A stretch of 44,752 nucleotides of DNA from a virus, in the IMG/VR virus record IMGVR_UViG_3300017971_000410, positions 1 to 44,752 of that record; one strand, written 5' to 3'. Below are positions 24,282-30,981 of this stretch, piece by piece. The notes beneath the pieces are model-generated. The model saw only the letters and a list, made by a program, of their open reading frames with translations, did not search any database and had not been told where the DNA came from. The position numbers were made by a program, and so were the translations under genes. The first letter of the stretch is position 1. Every line of letters starts with the position of its first letter.

Positions 24282-24698
24282 ATGAAGCACTCTACGGATA
24301 TCTATTCATTCTTTCAAATATGGAAGGATGGAAAGATAAAACCAACTCCCTATGAGGGCGGTGATTCAACCCTTCCTAAAGGCGAAAGCGTTATTTTCGC
24401 CTTTAGGGATAGAAGGGTTTTAGGAGCAGAGGTCGTGATTACTATACCAGATAATATCCCCCATGAGGTTGGGGGTTATTATGCGTATGGTTACGATAAT
24501 GCTCTTCACATCAAAGAGGAGCTTTATATCAGGCAAGAAGTTCCTCTGTCAATCTGCGATGTAGAAATAGATGAAATCCCAGAAATAGATGATTTCGTCT
24601 ACGATTGCCCTGAAAAAATTACAGGCAATCCTTTTACGGTTAGTTTTCGTAAAAAATCGCTTGCCTTTTTATCAACATATCAAAGGAGGGAAAAATGA
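24282..24698 (+). CDS. Early protein of unknown function
   Basis: 138 residues beginning MKHSTDIYSFFQIW, with AGGAGG 7 bp upstream. It is beta-rich and acidic (EVVITIPDNIPHEVGGYY, CDVEIDEIPEIDDFVYDC) with a basic tail. As the first gene after the strong promoter it should be expressed very early, as are host-takeover proteins. No homology recognised. It overlaps the next gene by 4 bp. Confidence 0.55.
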   Translation: MKHSTDIYSFFQIWKDGKIKPTPYEGGDSTLPKGESVIFAFRDRRVLGAEVVITIPDNIPHEVGGYYAYGYDNALHIKEELYIRQEVPLSICDVEIDEIPEIDDFVYDCPEKITGNPFTVSFRKKSLAFLSTYQRREK

Positions 24699-25396
24699 AA
24701 ACTATTAGTAGCATCAAATTAGAAGGGCTAACGACCGAGGTAGGGTGCCATGACGACGTTCCCCTACCGTGGGGAACTGTAAACGTCGAAACCTGCCGAA
24801 TTAGCGGTAGGTTGCATTCTACTCGTGGAGGCGCGTGGTATTGGCGTCTTCCGGAAGATGCCATAATCGGCTATGGAGAATTTTGCCCGTATGTCGATTT
24901 CTATTTCTCCGGACGGGTAGAGAGGACCTCTCGCCGAGATGACATCCCCGAAGATGGATGGGGGATGCGAATCGGCGACAGGTGCTGGCTTTATTTGGAA
25001 GGCGAGATCTCGCCGTGCTGGTTGAAAAGGTTAGAGAACCTGCTCGTGTGCGATCAATTCGGAGTAAATTCCGAAAAAGCTCAACGGCAAGGGCATCTAA
25101 CAGTGGAGGATATTAGCATGACACCTGCCCGGTTGGTAGCCCAGAACTTTCCGCTATGGAAAGACACCGGTCATCAAATGGACCTGCTAACCAGGCGAAA
25201 AATATACAATCACCAGTTTTTCGGGGATTGTAGGATTTTCTTCGTCGATGATCGCAGATACAGAGTTGAACCGTGGGTTTGGCTCGTCTATTGCGTGGAT
25301 TCGACATGGGTGGTTAGCCCGGACCACCCTGATGATCCAATCTTATTGTCACCGGGATGGTACAGAGCAGAGCATCCGGTTAAATCTTACAGATAA
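24695..25396 (+). CDS. Early protein of unknown function, Trp/Arg-rich
   Basis: 233 residues. It has many Trp, Tyr and Arg (GGAWYWRLPEDAIIGYGEF, WVWLVYCVDSTWVVSP) and scattered Cys, with no TM helix. The composition differs from neighbours and GC is higher than average. The ATG lies in the stop of the preceding gene (ATGA). Not recognised. Confidence 0.55.
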   Translation: MKTISSIKLEGLTTEVGCHDDVPLPWGTVNVETCRISGRLHSTRGGAWYWRLPEDAIIGYGEFCPYVDFYFSGRVERTSRRDDIPEDGWGMRIGDRCWLYLEGEISPCWLKRLENLLVCDQFGVNSEKAQRQGHLTVEDISMTPARLVAQNFPLWKDTGHQMDLLTRRKIYNHQFFGDCRIFFVDDRRYRVEPWVWLVYCVDSTWVVSPDHPDDPILLSPGWYRAEHPVKSYR

Positions 25397-25415
25397 TGAT
25401 GGAATCCTTTTGGAC

Positions 25416-25481
25416 CAGCAAGATAGCCATTAAGACTTGTGCGTTGCTGGTCGGCTTGGAGGACCGATCAGCAGGTTGGCT
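25416..25481 (+). ncRNA. Type A structured RNA element, copy 1
   Basis: 66 nt starting CAGCAAGATAGCCATTAAGA. A 9-bp stem forms between GCTGGTCGG (25446-25454) and CCGATCAGC (25464-25472), with loop CTTGGAGGA; AGCCA and TGGCT can close an outer helix. Copies at 26125 and 27871 keep the first 30 nt unchanged while the stem of copy 3 differs and remains paired. It sits in the leader of the 25509 gene. Confidence 0.65.
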
Positions 25482-25508
25482 TTTAACTTTTAACAAGGGA
25501 GGTACAAA

Positions 25509-25766
25509 ATGGCATGGACACCAACAAAGTGGGCATGTGGTCACGAGGGCCACATGCAATTATACGGAAAACATTCAGCTCGGGAATCGAAGGTGGCATA
25601 TGAAGCCGGCAGGGTTTGCATGGTATGCTGGCTGATTGACGAGTGGGCCGAATCAAATGACCCGCGTTCGAAACGAGATGACCGCATGCAACTAGCGGAG
25701 AAGATAGCTGGAGGAAAAGGTATTCGGATTGATATCACAAAAGATTGCTCATATATGAGCACCTAA
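25509..25766 (+). CDS. Small zinc-ribbon-like early protein
   Basis: 85 residues. WACGHEGHMQ (C-x-H) and later GRVCMVCWL (C-x2-C) suggest a treble-clef or zinc-ribbon site. The remainder is helical and charged (DDRMQLAEKIAGGKG). AGGGAGG lies 7 bp before the ATG. It is flanked by RNA element A upstream and B downstream. Confidence 0.55.
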   Translation: MAWTPTKWACGHEGHMQLYGKHSARESKVAYEAGRVCMVCWLIDEWAESNDPRSKRDDRMQLAEKIAGGKGIRIDITKDCSYMST

Positions 25767-25773
25767 AGGTTAA

Positions 25774-25829
25774 CCTCAGTTTAAGCCCTATGGAAACATA
25801 GGGCTTATGCGGATGTTAACTCAAAACAA
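25774..25829 (+). ncRNA. Type B structured RNA element, copy 1
   Basis: CCTCAGTTTAAG precedes a 10-bp perfect stem AAGCCCTATG/CATAGGGCTT (25783-25792 with 25797-25806) capped by a GAAA tetraloop; ATGCGGATGTTAACTCAAAA follows. Copy 2 at 26479 keeps both flanks and changes the stem with pairing kept. It lies immediately after the 25766 stop and ends before the GGGGAGG of the next gene. Confidence 0.65.
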
Positions 25830-25844
25830 GGGGAGGTAGGAAAA

Positions 25845-26111
25845 ATGAAATACAAATCAAAATGCTTACAACATTTAAATGCAACGCCAAAACCTTTAGT
25901 TGAAGGATTAATTACAATTAATGCAAAATTTGAAGTAAATACAAAACAAAAACAGAGAATCATATTATTCGAAACAAAAAAAGGCGGGTACGTTCTCCCT
26001 AATGAATTTTCTGTCGTAATTTACTACCATACAAACACAATTGGATTCAATAATCTTACATATGCTAAGGCATCGGCAATTTTCTGGGCATTGGCTTCTA
26101 ATTTAGATTAA
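25845..26111 (+). CDS. Small early hypothetical protein
   Basis: 88 residues, Lys/Asn-rich with beta strands (QRIILFETKKGGYVLP, FSVVIYYHTNTIGF). GGGGAGG is upstream. More AT-rich than the preceding genes. Not recognised. Confidence 0.5.
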   Translation: MKYKSKCLQHLNATPKPLVEGLITINAKFEVNTKQKQRIILFETKKGGYVLPNEFSVVIYYHTNTIGFNNLTYAKASAIFWALASNLD

Positions 26112-26124
26112 TCTGAATCTCTAA

Positions 26125-26190
26125 CAGCAAGATAGCCATTAAGACTTGTGCGTTGCTGGTCGGCTTGGAGGACCGATCAGCGGGTTGGCT
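26125..26190 (+). ncRNA. Type A structured RNA element, copy 2
   Basis: Differs from copy 1 by one base (A to G just after the stem). The stem is 26155-26163 with 26173-26181. It begins 14 bp after the stop of the preceding gene and ends 30 bp before the next ATG. Confidence 0.65.
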
Positions 26191-26220
26191 AAAACATTTA
26201 AATAGATAGGAGGTAGGAAA

Positions 26221-26478
26221 ATGACAAATTTGCATGAATTACAAAAATCTGGAATTAACATAGAATTTGGCAGGTGGTCCGGACAACACCCAGGCCTAAA
26301 CAAATCATTTCTGGTTCATAATTCCACTGCAAAAAAAATAATGGAATATCATAATTCTGGCTACAAAATTATAGTCGGTAACTCGCCATATGGACCTGGA
26401 ATTATGATATCTCAATTCAATTCCCGATATCATGGGCATTCAATCAGAACTATCAGAGCAGTCAAAAAATCAAGCTAG
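26221..26478 (+). CDS. Small early hypothetical protein
   Basis: 85 residues (MTNLHELQKSGINIEFGRW start), with GTAGGAAA-AGGAGG leader identical in style to its neighbours. Gly/Ser/His-rich with a basic C-terminus (HGHSIRTIRAVKKSS). Not recognised. Confidence 0.5.
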   Translation: MTNLHELQKSGINIEFGRWSGQHPGLNKSFLVHNSTAKKIMEYHNSGYKIIVGNSPYGPGIMISQFNSRYHGHSIRTIRAVKKSS

Positions 26479-26536
26479 CCTCAGTTTAAGCGCCATGCTC
26501 AGGTATGGCGCTTATGCGGATGTTAACTCAAAACAA
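26479..26536 (+). ncRNA. Type B structured RNA element, copy 2
   Basis: Same flanks as copy 1 (CCTCAGTTTAAG before, ATGCGGATGTTAACTCAAAA after). The stem is AAGCGCCATGC/GTATGGCGCTT with loop TCAG: 11 pairs including one G-U. Several stem bases differ from copy 1 on both sides, so pairing is conserved while sequence is not. Confidence 0.65.
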
Positions 26537-26550
26537 AGGGAGGTAGGAAA

Positions 26551-26772
26551 ATGACAAATTCAGAAAGACTCGAACTGGCAGAAAGAGTCAGAAAAGCAAT
26601 TGAATCAAAAAGCCTCGATCATGCCCTATTAAAAGAACGAGATGAAATCGAGCGATTCTTGAACGTTAAAGCTGATGAATTACCCATTAATGTTTTGGTT
26701 GATTGCCATGTGGCAGTAGCAAGTGACGATATGATGGAATTACATCATATCGGATATGGGGTGAGAAGATGA
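26551..26772 (+). CDS. Small helical early protein
   Basis: 73 residues, amphipathic helices (ERLELAERVRKAIESKS, LLKERDEIERFL). No domain recognised. Its stop overlaps the ATG of the 39-residue gene downstream (ATGA). Confidence 0.5.
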   Translation: MTNSERLELAERVRKAIESKSLDHALLKERDEIERFLNVKADELPINVLVDCHVAVASDDMMELHHIGYGVRR

Positions 26773-26888
26773 AAGGGGCGATCACAAAAAAGAACTTTTT
26801 CGGGATTTGGAGGGCTTTTGGATTGAAGAAAGCCATTAAGGTTCTTTTTTCCAGAAGCCCAGTGGCATTGAATTTACTGATGTTATAA
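26769..26888 (+). CDS. 39-residue basic protein, coupled
   Basis: MKGAITKKNFFGIWRAFGLK begins it, followed by KAIKVLFSRSPVALNLL. Basic and amphipathic. Its start overlaps the upstream stop, which supports translation by coupling. The function is unknown. Confidence 0.4.
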   Translation: MKGAITKKNFFGIWRAFGLKKAIKVLFSRSPVALNLLML

Positions 26889-26902
26889 GGAGGTAAAAGA
26901 AG

Positions 26903-27142
26903 ATGAAAAAAGGTCAAATGGTAAGAATTATAAGTGTACCAACCTCAACCGACGAATACTTAATAGGTCAGGCCGGTAAGATTATGAAGGTCGAAAAAGG
27001 CAAATGCACGCTTTTTCATGTCAGCATCCCAGGGCAGCATCGTAACCTGAGAATGTTTGAGGATGAAATCGAACCGGTCAGAGAAGATAGATATTTGCCA
27101 CCAAATATGCTATCAGCAATAGCTGAAATAAACGGAGGTTAA
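26903..27142 (+). CDS. Small SH3-like barrel protein
   Basis: 79 residues. The pattern GQMVRIISVP, LIGQAGKIMKVEKGKCTLFH and RMFEDEIEPV looks like a KOW/SH3-type small barrel. AAGGAGG lies 9 bp before the ATG. Nucleic-acid binding is plausible but not shown. Confidence 0.5.
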   Translation: MKKGQMVRIISVPTSTDEYLIGQAGKIMKVEKGKCTLFHVSIPGQHRNLRMFEDEIEPVREDRYLPPNMLSAIAEINGG

Positions 27143-27144
27143 AA

Positions 27145-27282
27145 ATGCGATCCTTTTTGTATGCGTTACTTAGGATTTTAAATGATCTGAATGCAGTCAA
27201 AAAAAACAAGGTAGGTCGGCGGATCGGTAGACGAGCCGCTGGCAAGGTTACACAGAAAATGATGAATAAAATTTTTAAATGA
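27145..27282 (+). CDS. 45-residue very basic protein
   Basis: MRSFLYALLRILNDLNAVKK, then KVGRRIGRRAAGKVTQKMM. It resembles short Lys/Arg-rich genes found in early or replication regions of many phages (LNAVxxGKVGRRIxRRxxGK pattern), which remain without assigned function. GGAGG is directly upstream and the next gene follows after 12 bp. Confidence 0.5.
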   Translation: MRSFLYALLRILNDLNAVKKNKVGRRIGRRAAGKVTQKMMNKIFK

Positions 27283-27294
27283 AGGGAGGTAAAT

Positions 27295-27567
27295 ATGAAA
27301 TCTGACCTACAAAGAGTATTAGAAAGCGAAGGATGGGTTGATGAATCATGGAAAACCGAGTTCATCTGTGACTACCTCGAAGAAAGAGGCCACTATGTTA
27401 ATTATTCTGATCTGTCAGAACCCGTCATCGAATTCCTGATGGGTGAAATCGGGCTTGAAAGCTATATGTATGTATCGGTCCGATATGGTTTAGAACCACT
27501 GACAGCAAAGGCAATGATCAGAGATATGCTGAAAGCCGAAAAACTAATGGAGGATAAAAATGTCTAA
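27295..27567 (+). CDS. Small acidic hypothetical protein
   Basis: 90 residues, helical (LQRVLESEGWVDESWKTEF, AKAMIRDMLKAEKLMED). No domain recognised. It overlaps the next gene by 8 bp. Confidence 0.5.
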   Translation: MKSDLQRVLESEGWVDESWKTEFICDYLEERGHYVNYSDLSEPVIEFLMGEIGLESYMYVSVRYGLEPLTAKAMIRDMLKAEKLMEDKNV

Positions 27568-27862
27568 ACCTACTTTCACCTTTAAAAAAATGATTCATAC
27601 CGGCAGGTACAAAGGCTTCGAAAAAGACTTTACCGATATAAAACTTAAAAGAAAAATCGTCGGCTACATTCGTGAAGTTGAATTTCGTAAATATAAAATT
27701 AGTTTTGCTGTTAAAAAAGAACCAACAAAAGAAGATCCTGCACCTTTCAGATGGGTCAGATTAGTTATTCAGTTTAAAACAGAAAAAGAAGCAAGAGAAT
27801 TCCTAAAAGAAAGAGCAGAAGATATCATCAATAAATATGATCTTTATTCTTTTGATGACTAA
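27560..27862 (+). CDS. Small basic hypothetical protein
   Basis: 100 residues, Lys/Arg/Phe-rich N-terminal half and a charged helix near the end (EKEAREFLKERAEDIINK). Beta strands in the middle (KYKISFAVKKE, WVRLVIQFKT). Not recognised. RNA element A copy 3 starts 8 bp after its stop. Confidence 0.5.
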   Translation: MSKPTFTFKKMIHTGRYKGFEKDFTDIKLKRKIVGYIREVEFRKYKISFAVKKEPTKEDPAPFRWVRLVIQFKTEKEAREFLKERAEDIINKYDLYSFDD

Positions 27863-27870
27863 AAATCAAA

Positions 27871-27937
27871 CAGCAAGATAGCCATTAAGACTTGTGCGTT
27901 GCCAGTGAGCTTAGGAGGACTTACTGGCGGGTTGGCT
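27871..27937 (+). ncRNA. Type A structured RNA element, copy 3 (covarying stem)
   Basis: The first 30 nt equal copies 1 and 2. The stem is GCCAGTGAG (27901-27909) with CTTACTGGC (27920-27928), different from the others at several positions yet fully paired counting G-U. The loop CTTAGGAGGA keeps the GGAGGA core. This is the copy that demonstrates compensatory change. The next gene begins 41 bp later. Confidence 0.7.
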
Positions 27938-27978
27938 GTTAAACTTTTAATTATTAAATAATAGGAGGTTGCACAACT

Positions 27979-28509
27979 ATGGATATGAATAAGTTATGGG
28001 AAGAAAACGAAAAAACAATCAATTACCTATCAGGTTCTTTTTGGAACAGCTACCCAAAGATAGATAAAGAAGAGTATCGGGATAATGCTATTGACTGCTT
28101 CATCAGATGCTGTGAAAGATATCAAGAAGAAAGCAATAATGGAGCCTGTTTCAATACCTACCTACACACCAGCATTAAGCAGTATTTCAAAGGGATGATC
28201 GTCAACCACAGCCAGCAGCAGCATGATATAACAGAGTACAGTGAAGAACAGGCAATAAACAAGCTATCGCCAGAAAAAATGGTAGCTTTTAAGAATCAAC
28301 TTGAATGCCTGAGCCAAGATGCTATCAACGTCATTAACCACATCCTTTTCGCCGCAGATGAAGTGAATAATACCGGCCGCTATGCAGCGACTCATGCCAG
28401 CATAACGAAAGGAGAGCTTAGAAAGAAGCTTCAAAAGAAGTGGTTCGGCAGAGGTGGGCAAAAAAGGGTAAATAAAGCATTTAAGGAAATCAAATCAGCA
28501 ATGGCTTAA
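27979..28509 (+). CDS. Sigma-70-like protein (region 2-like)
   Basis: 176 residues. The segment AIDCFIRCCERYQEESNNGA then CFNTYLHTSIKQYFKGMI resembles sigma70 region 2 (core binding, F-x-TYxxxxI motif). LECLSQDAINVINHIL recalls the start of region 4, but no clear region 4 HTH is complete. AGGAGG is upstream. It could redirect host RNA polymerase to phage promoters such as the shared motifs in this window, or be a sigma-derived anti-factor. Moderate confidence. Confidence 0.5.
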   Translation: MDMNKLWEENEKTINYLSGSFWNSYPKIDKEEYRDNAIDCFIRCCERYQEESNNGACFNTYLHTSIKQYFKGMIVNHSQQQHDITEYSEEQAINKLSPEKMVAFKNQLECLSQDAINVINHILFAADEVNNTGRYAATHASITKGELRKKLQKKWFGRGGQKRVNKAFKEIKSAMA

Positions 28510-28557
28510 TAATTTTTCCTATTAGATAGTTATAATATTTAAAGGAGGTTTAAAAAA

Positions 28558-30591
28558 ATGTCTGATAAAAGACAAATATATCAGATGATCGATGAAAGTG
28601 ATGAATTCACCATTGGCTGTCTTCTTGAGCTTCATTCAAGGCAGACATGGGATGAGCAGTACAGTCGATCAACCGATGAAGCAAACAGTGTAGGATTTAA
28701 TAAAATCGATGCTTCCCCAATGTCTAACATCGCAGAATTCTATATTCAAAAAGAATTCATAACTCCAAAACAGATCGCCTTTGTAAAGAAGATAATCAAG
28801 AAGTATCATGGGCAATTAAGCACTAACATCACACCAAGACCAATCAAAAGATTACCGCAGCAGCCCCAAGCAGACGAGGAATACAAAAAAGTCGAAAAGA
28901 TGAATGGAAATAAATTGGCCATCATCTTCCGTTTCCCTCGTGGTGATAAGAGATTCAGGGAAACGGTTGCAGATATCAAAAGCAAGGTTGCAGGTCGACG
29001 GTGGGAGCCGGAGCTACCAGGCAAACCCTGGACTTGCCCTCTATCTATTGAAAATATTGAGGCTCTTAATAATCTGGGATTTGAGATCCCAAATGACCTT
29101 AAAGAATGGCAGCAGCAGATGACCGCACCAATCGATGATATCCCAGAGGTCGATATCCCAGGTTTAAAAGGAGAGTTATATCCCTTTCAGAAGAAGGGGG
29201 TTGAGTGGATTGAAAGCAGAAACGGCCGGGCACTAATTGCAGACGAGATGGGTCTGGGGAAAACAGTTCAAGCTCTGGCTTGGCTACAACTCCACCCTGA
29301 AGCTCGCCCTGCCCTTATTATCTGCCCTGCATCAGTAAAGCTGAATTGGCATAGGGAGGCACATCGTTGGCTTGATAAACCAAATGTCACCGTCTTATAC
29401 GGTAGATATGATAAAGATAAACCTCTCAAAATAGATGATGATTCAATCATCATCTGCAATTACGATATACTACCTAACCAAACAATCCGCGAAAAAAGAA
29501 CCGGTATGAAAGATAGAATCGTTGAGCTGCCAAACACAGGCTGGGCTGATGCGCTAAAGAAAGTAGGTTTAAAAGTAATCGTGACGGATGAATCTCACTA
29601 TACCAAAAACAGCAAAGCCCTAAGAACAAAGGCGGTAAAAAAGCTTGCTAAATATGCAGACAATATGATCGCCTTATCAGGGACGCCAATCACGAATCGA
29701 CCAGTTGAATTCTTCAATACGATCAATATGGTCAACCCTAGGATATTCCCTAAATTCTGGGATTACGCTAAGCGATATTGCGATGCAAAGAATAATGGAT
29801 TCGGTTGGGATTTTAGCGGAGCAACTAATACAAAGGAGCTACATGATAAACTAACAAAAACTTGCATGATCCGCCGCAAAAAGGCTGAGGTCTTGCCTGA
29901 TCTACCAAAAAAGGTTAGATCAGTAGTGCCGCTTGAGATTGATAACAGAGAGGAATATAACAGAGCAGCTGCAAATATTATCAGATGGATCGAAGAAAAT
30001 GAAGGCTTGGAGCAAGCAAAAAAGGCGAAGCAAGCCGAGGTATTGGTTGAATTTGAAAAACTGAAACAGCTTGCTGTGAAAGGCAAACTTGATCAGGCCA
30101 TCAAGTGGATTGAGGACTTTATTGACATAGATGGTAAATTAGTTGTATTCGCCGATCACCAATTCACAATCAATGCCCTGATGAAAAAGTTCGGCAAAAA
30201 GGCAGTGAAGATTGATGGCTCCACCCCTCAGAAAGAAAGGCAAAATGTAGTTGATCGATTTCAGAATGATGACAGCATCCGCCTATTTATTGGAAGTAAG
30301 GCCGCGAAGGAAGGGATCACATTAACTGCATCGAGCAATACTTGTTTTCTTGAACTTTGGTGGGTCCCCGGCGATCACAGCCAAGCTGAAGACAGAGTCC
30401 ATAGAATCGGCCAGGAAGCTGATTCCGTTAATGCATGGTACCTAATCGCAGAGAGAACAATCGAGGAAGGGCTTGCCACTATCCTCGATGAAAAGCAAAA
30501 GGTATTATCGTCGGTTCTTGACGGAGAAGATACTGACGATTCATCAGTTTTAATCGAACTTTTAAATCATTACAAGAAAGGAGGTTATTAA
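28558..30591 (+). CDS. SNF2-family helicase with HARP-like N-terminus
   Basis: 677 residues. Residues ~120-190 (LAIIFRFPRGDKRFRETVAD, WTCPLSIENIEALNNLGF) look like the HARP domain of SMARCAL1-type annealing helicases. The helicase core has ADEMGLGKT (~228-236, motif I), TDESH (~343, DExx box), LSGTPITN (III), VVFADHQFTINAL (IV) and EDRVHRIGQ (VI), all intact. It likely remodels replication forks or recombination intermediates. The AAAGGAGG ribosome site and a TATAAT at 28531 precede it. Confidence 0.85.
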   Translation: MSDKRQIYQMIDESDEFTIGCLLELHSRQTWDEQYSRSTDEANSVGFNKIDASPMSNIAEFYIQKEFITPKQIAFVKKIIKKYHGQLSTNITPRPIKRLPQQPQADEEYKKVEKMNGNKLAIIFRFPRGDKRFRETVADIKSKVAGRRWEPELPGKPWTCPLSIENIEALNNLGFEIPNDLKEWQQQMTAPIDDIPEVDIPGLKGELYPFQKKGVEWIESRNGRALIADEMGLGKTVQALAWLQLHPEARPALIICPASVKLNWHREAHRWLDKPNVTVLYGRYDKDKPLKIDDDSIIICNYDILPNQTIREKRTGMKDRIVELPNTGWADALKKVGLKVIVTDESHYTKNSKALRTKAVKKLAKYADNMIALSGTPITNRPVEFFNTINMVNPRIFPKFWDYAKRYCDAKNNGFGWDFSGATNTKELHDKLTKTCMIRRKKAEVLPDLPKKVRSVVPLEIDNREEYNRAAANIIRWIEENEGLEQAKKAKQAEVLVEFEKLKQLAVKGKLDQAIKWIEDFIDIDGKLVVFADHQFTINALMKKFGKKAVKIDGSTPQKERQNVVDRFQNDDSIRLFIGSKAAKEGITLTASSNTCFLELWWVPGDHSQAEDRVHRIGQEADSVNAWYLIAERTIEEGLATILDEKQKVLSSVLDGEDTDDSSVLIELLNHYKKGGY

Positions 30592-30812
30592 TGGCCAAAA
30601 AGCAGATGGTAATAACATTAATGAAAGAAAAGGGTTTGGTGCAGATCGAAGGATTCAAAACACCCATAGAAATCAAAAAGCCAGAAGGTTGCATTGGCAT
30701 CATGTACGCATGGGAATCAAAAGCAGCTGCATATCATTGGTATGGGAAAAAGGTACCAACAGTTAGGATTGAATATGATAAGAGTAAGAAAGGCAGCAAT
30801 AAAGAGAATTAG
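30591..30812 (+). CDS. Small hypothetical protein after helicase
   Basis: 73 residues, basic with beta strands (MVITLMKEKGLVQIEGF, GIMYAWESKAAAYHWYGKK). Its ATG overlaps the helicase stop (TAATG), so it is coupled. Not recognised. Confidence 0.5.
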   Translation: MAKKQMVITLMKEKGLVQIEGFKTPIEIKKPEGCIGIMYAWESKAAAYHWYGKKVPTVRIEYDKSKKGSNKEN

Positions 30813-30981
30813 AAAAGCACCAGTTAAGCAAAAAATAAACCGCTGGTGGCATTATAATCTAACAAGAGACAATCTATTAGAGTTCGGGATATATAGGGAT
30901 TGGATGATACCCTATATATCCTTTGATAAAGCGATGAAGTTAGCTGGAGAAAAATTTACAGACAAAAGGAGCAACCAATGA
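30775..30981 (+). CDS. Small basic protein overlapping its neighbours
   Basis: 68 residues, MIRVRKAAIKRIRKAPVKQK start, then WWHYNLTRDNLLEFGIYRDW. I used the ATG at 30775 rather than earlier in-frame codons because those lie deep in the previous gene. It overlaps that gene by 38 bp and the pentapeptide gene by 4 bp (ATGA). Unknown. Confidence 0.45.
   Translation: MIRVRKAAIKRIRKAPVKQKINRWWHYNLTRDNLLEFGIYRDWMIPYISFDKAMKLAGEKFTDKRSNQ

Noticed and set aside
25396-25635. 79-codon plus-strand frame across type A element copy 1
   Set aside because: It runs through the RNA element and into the better-supported 25509 gene, and the same element elsewhere has no matching frame.
25774-26536. Type B hairpins as plain rho-independent terminators
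   Set aside because: No U-run follows the stems, and both flanks are conserved beyond the hairpin.
25416-27937. Repeated 66-nt elements as a CRISPR array or attachment sites
   Set aside because: Intervals are hundreds of bp with genes between, and stems covary; neither fits CRISPR repeats or att sites.
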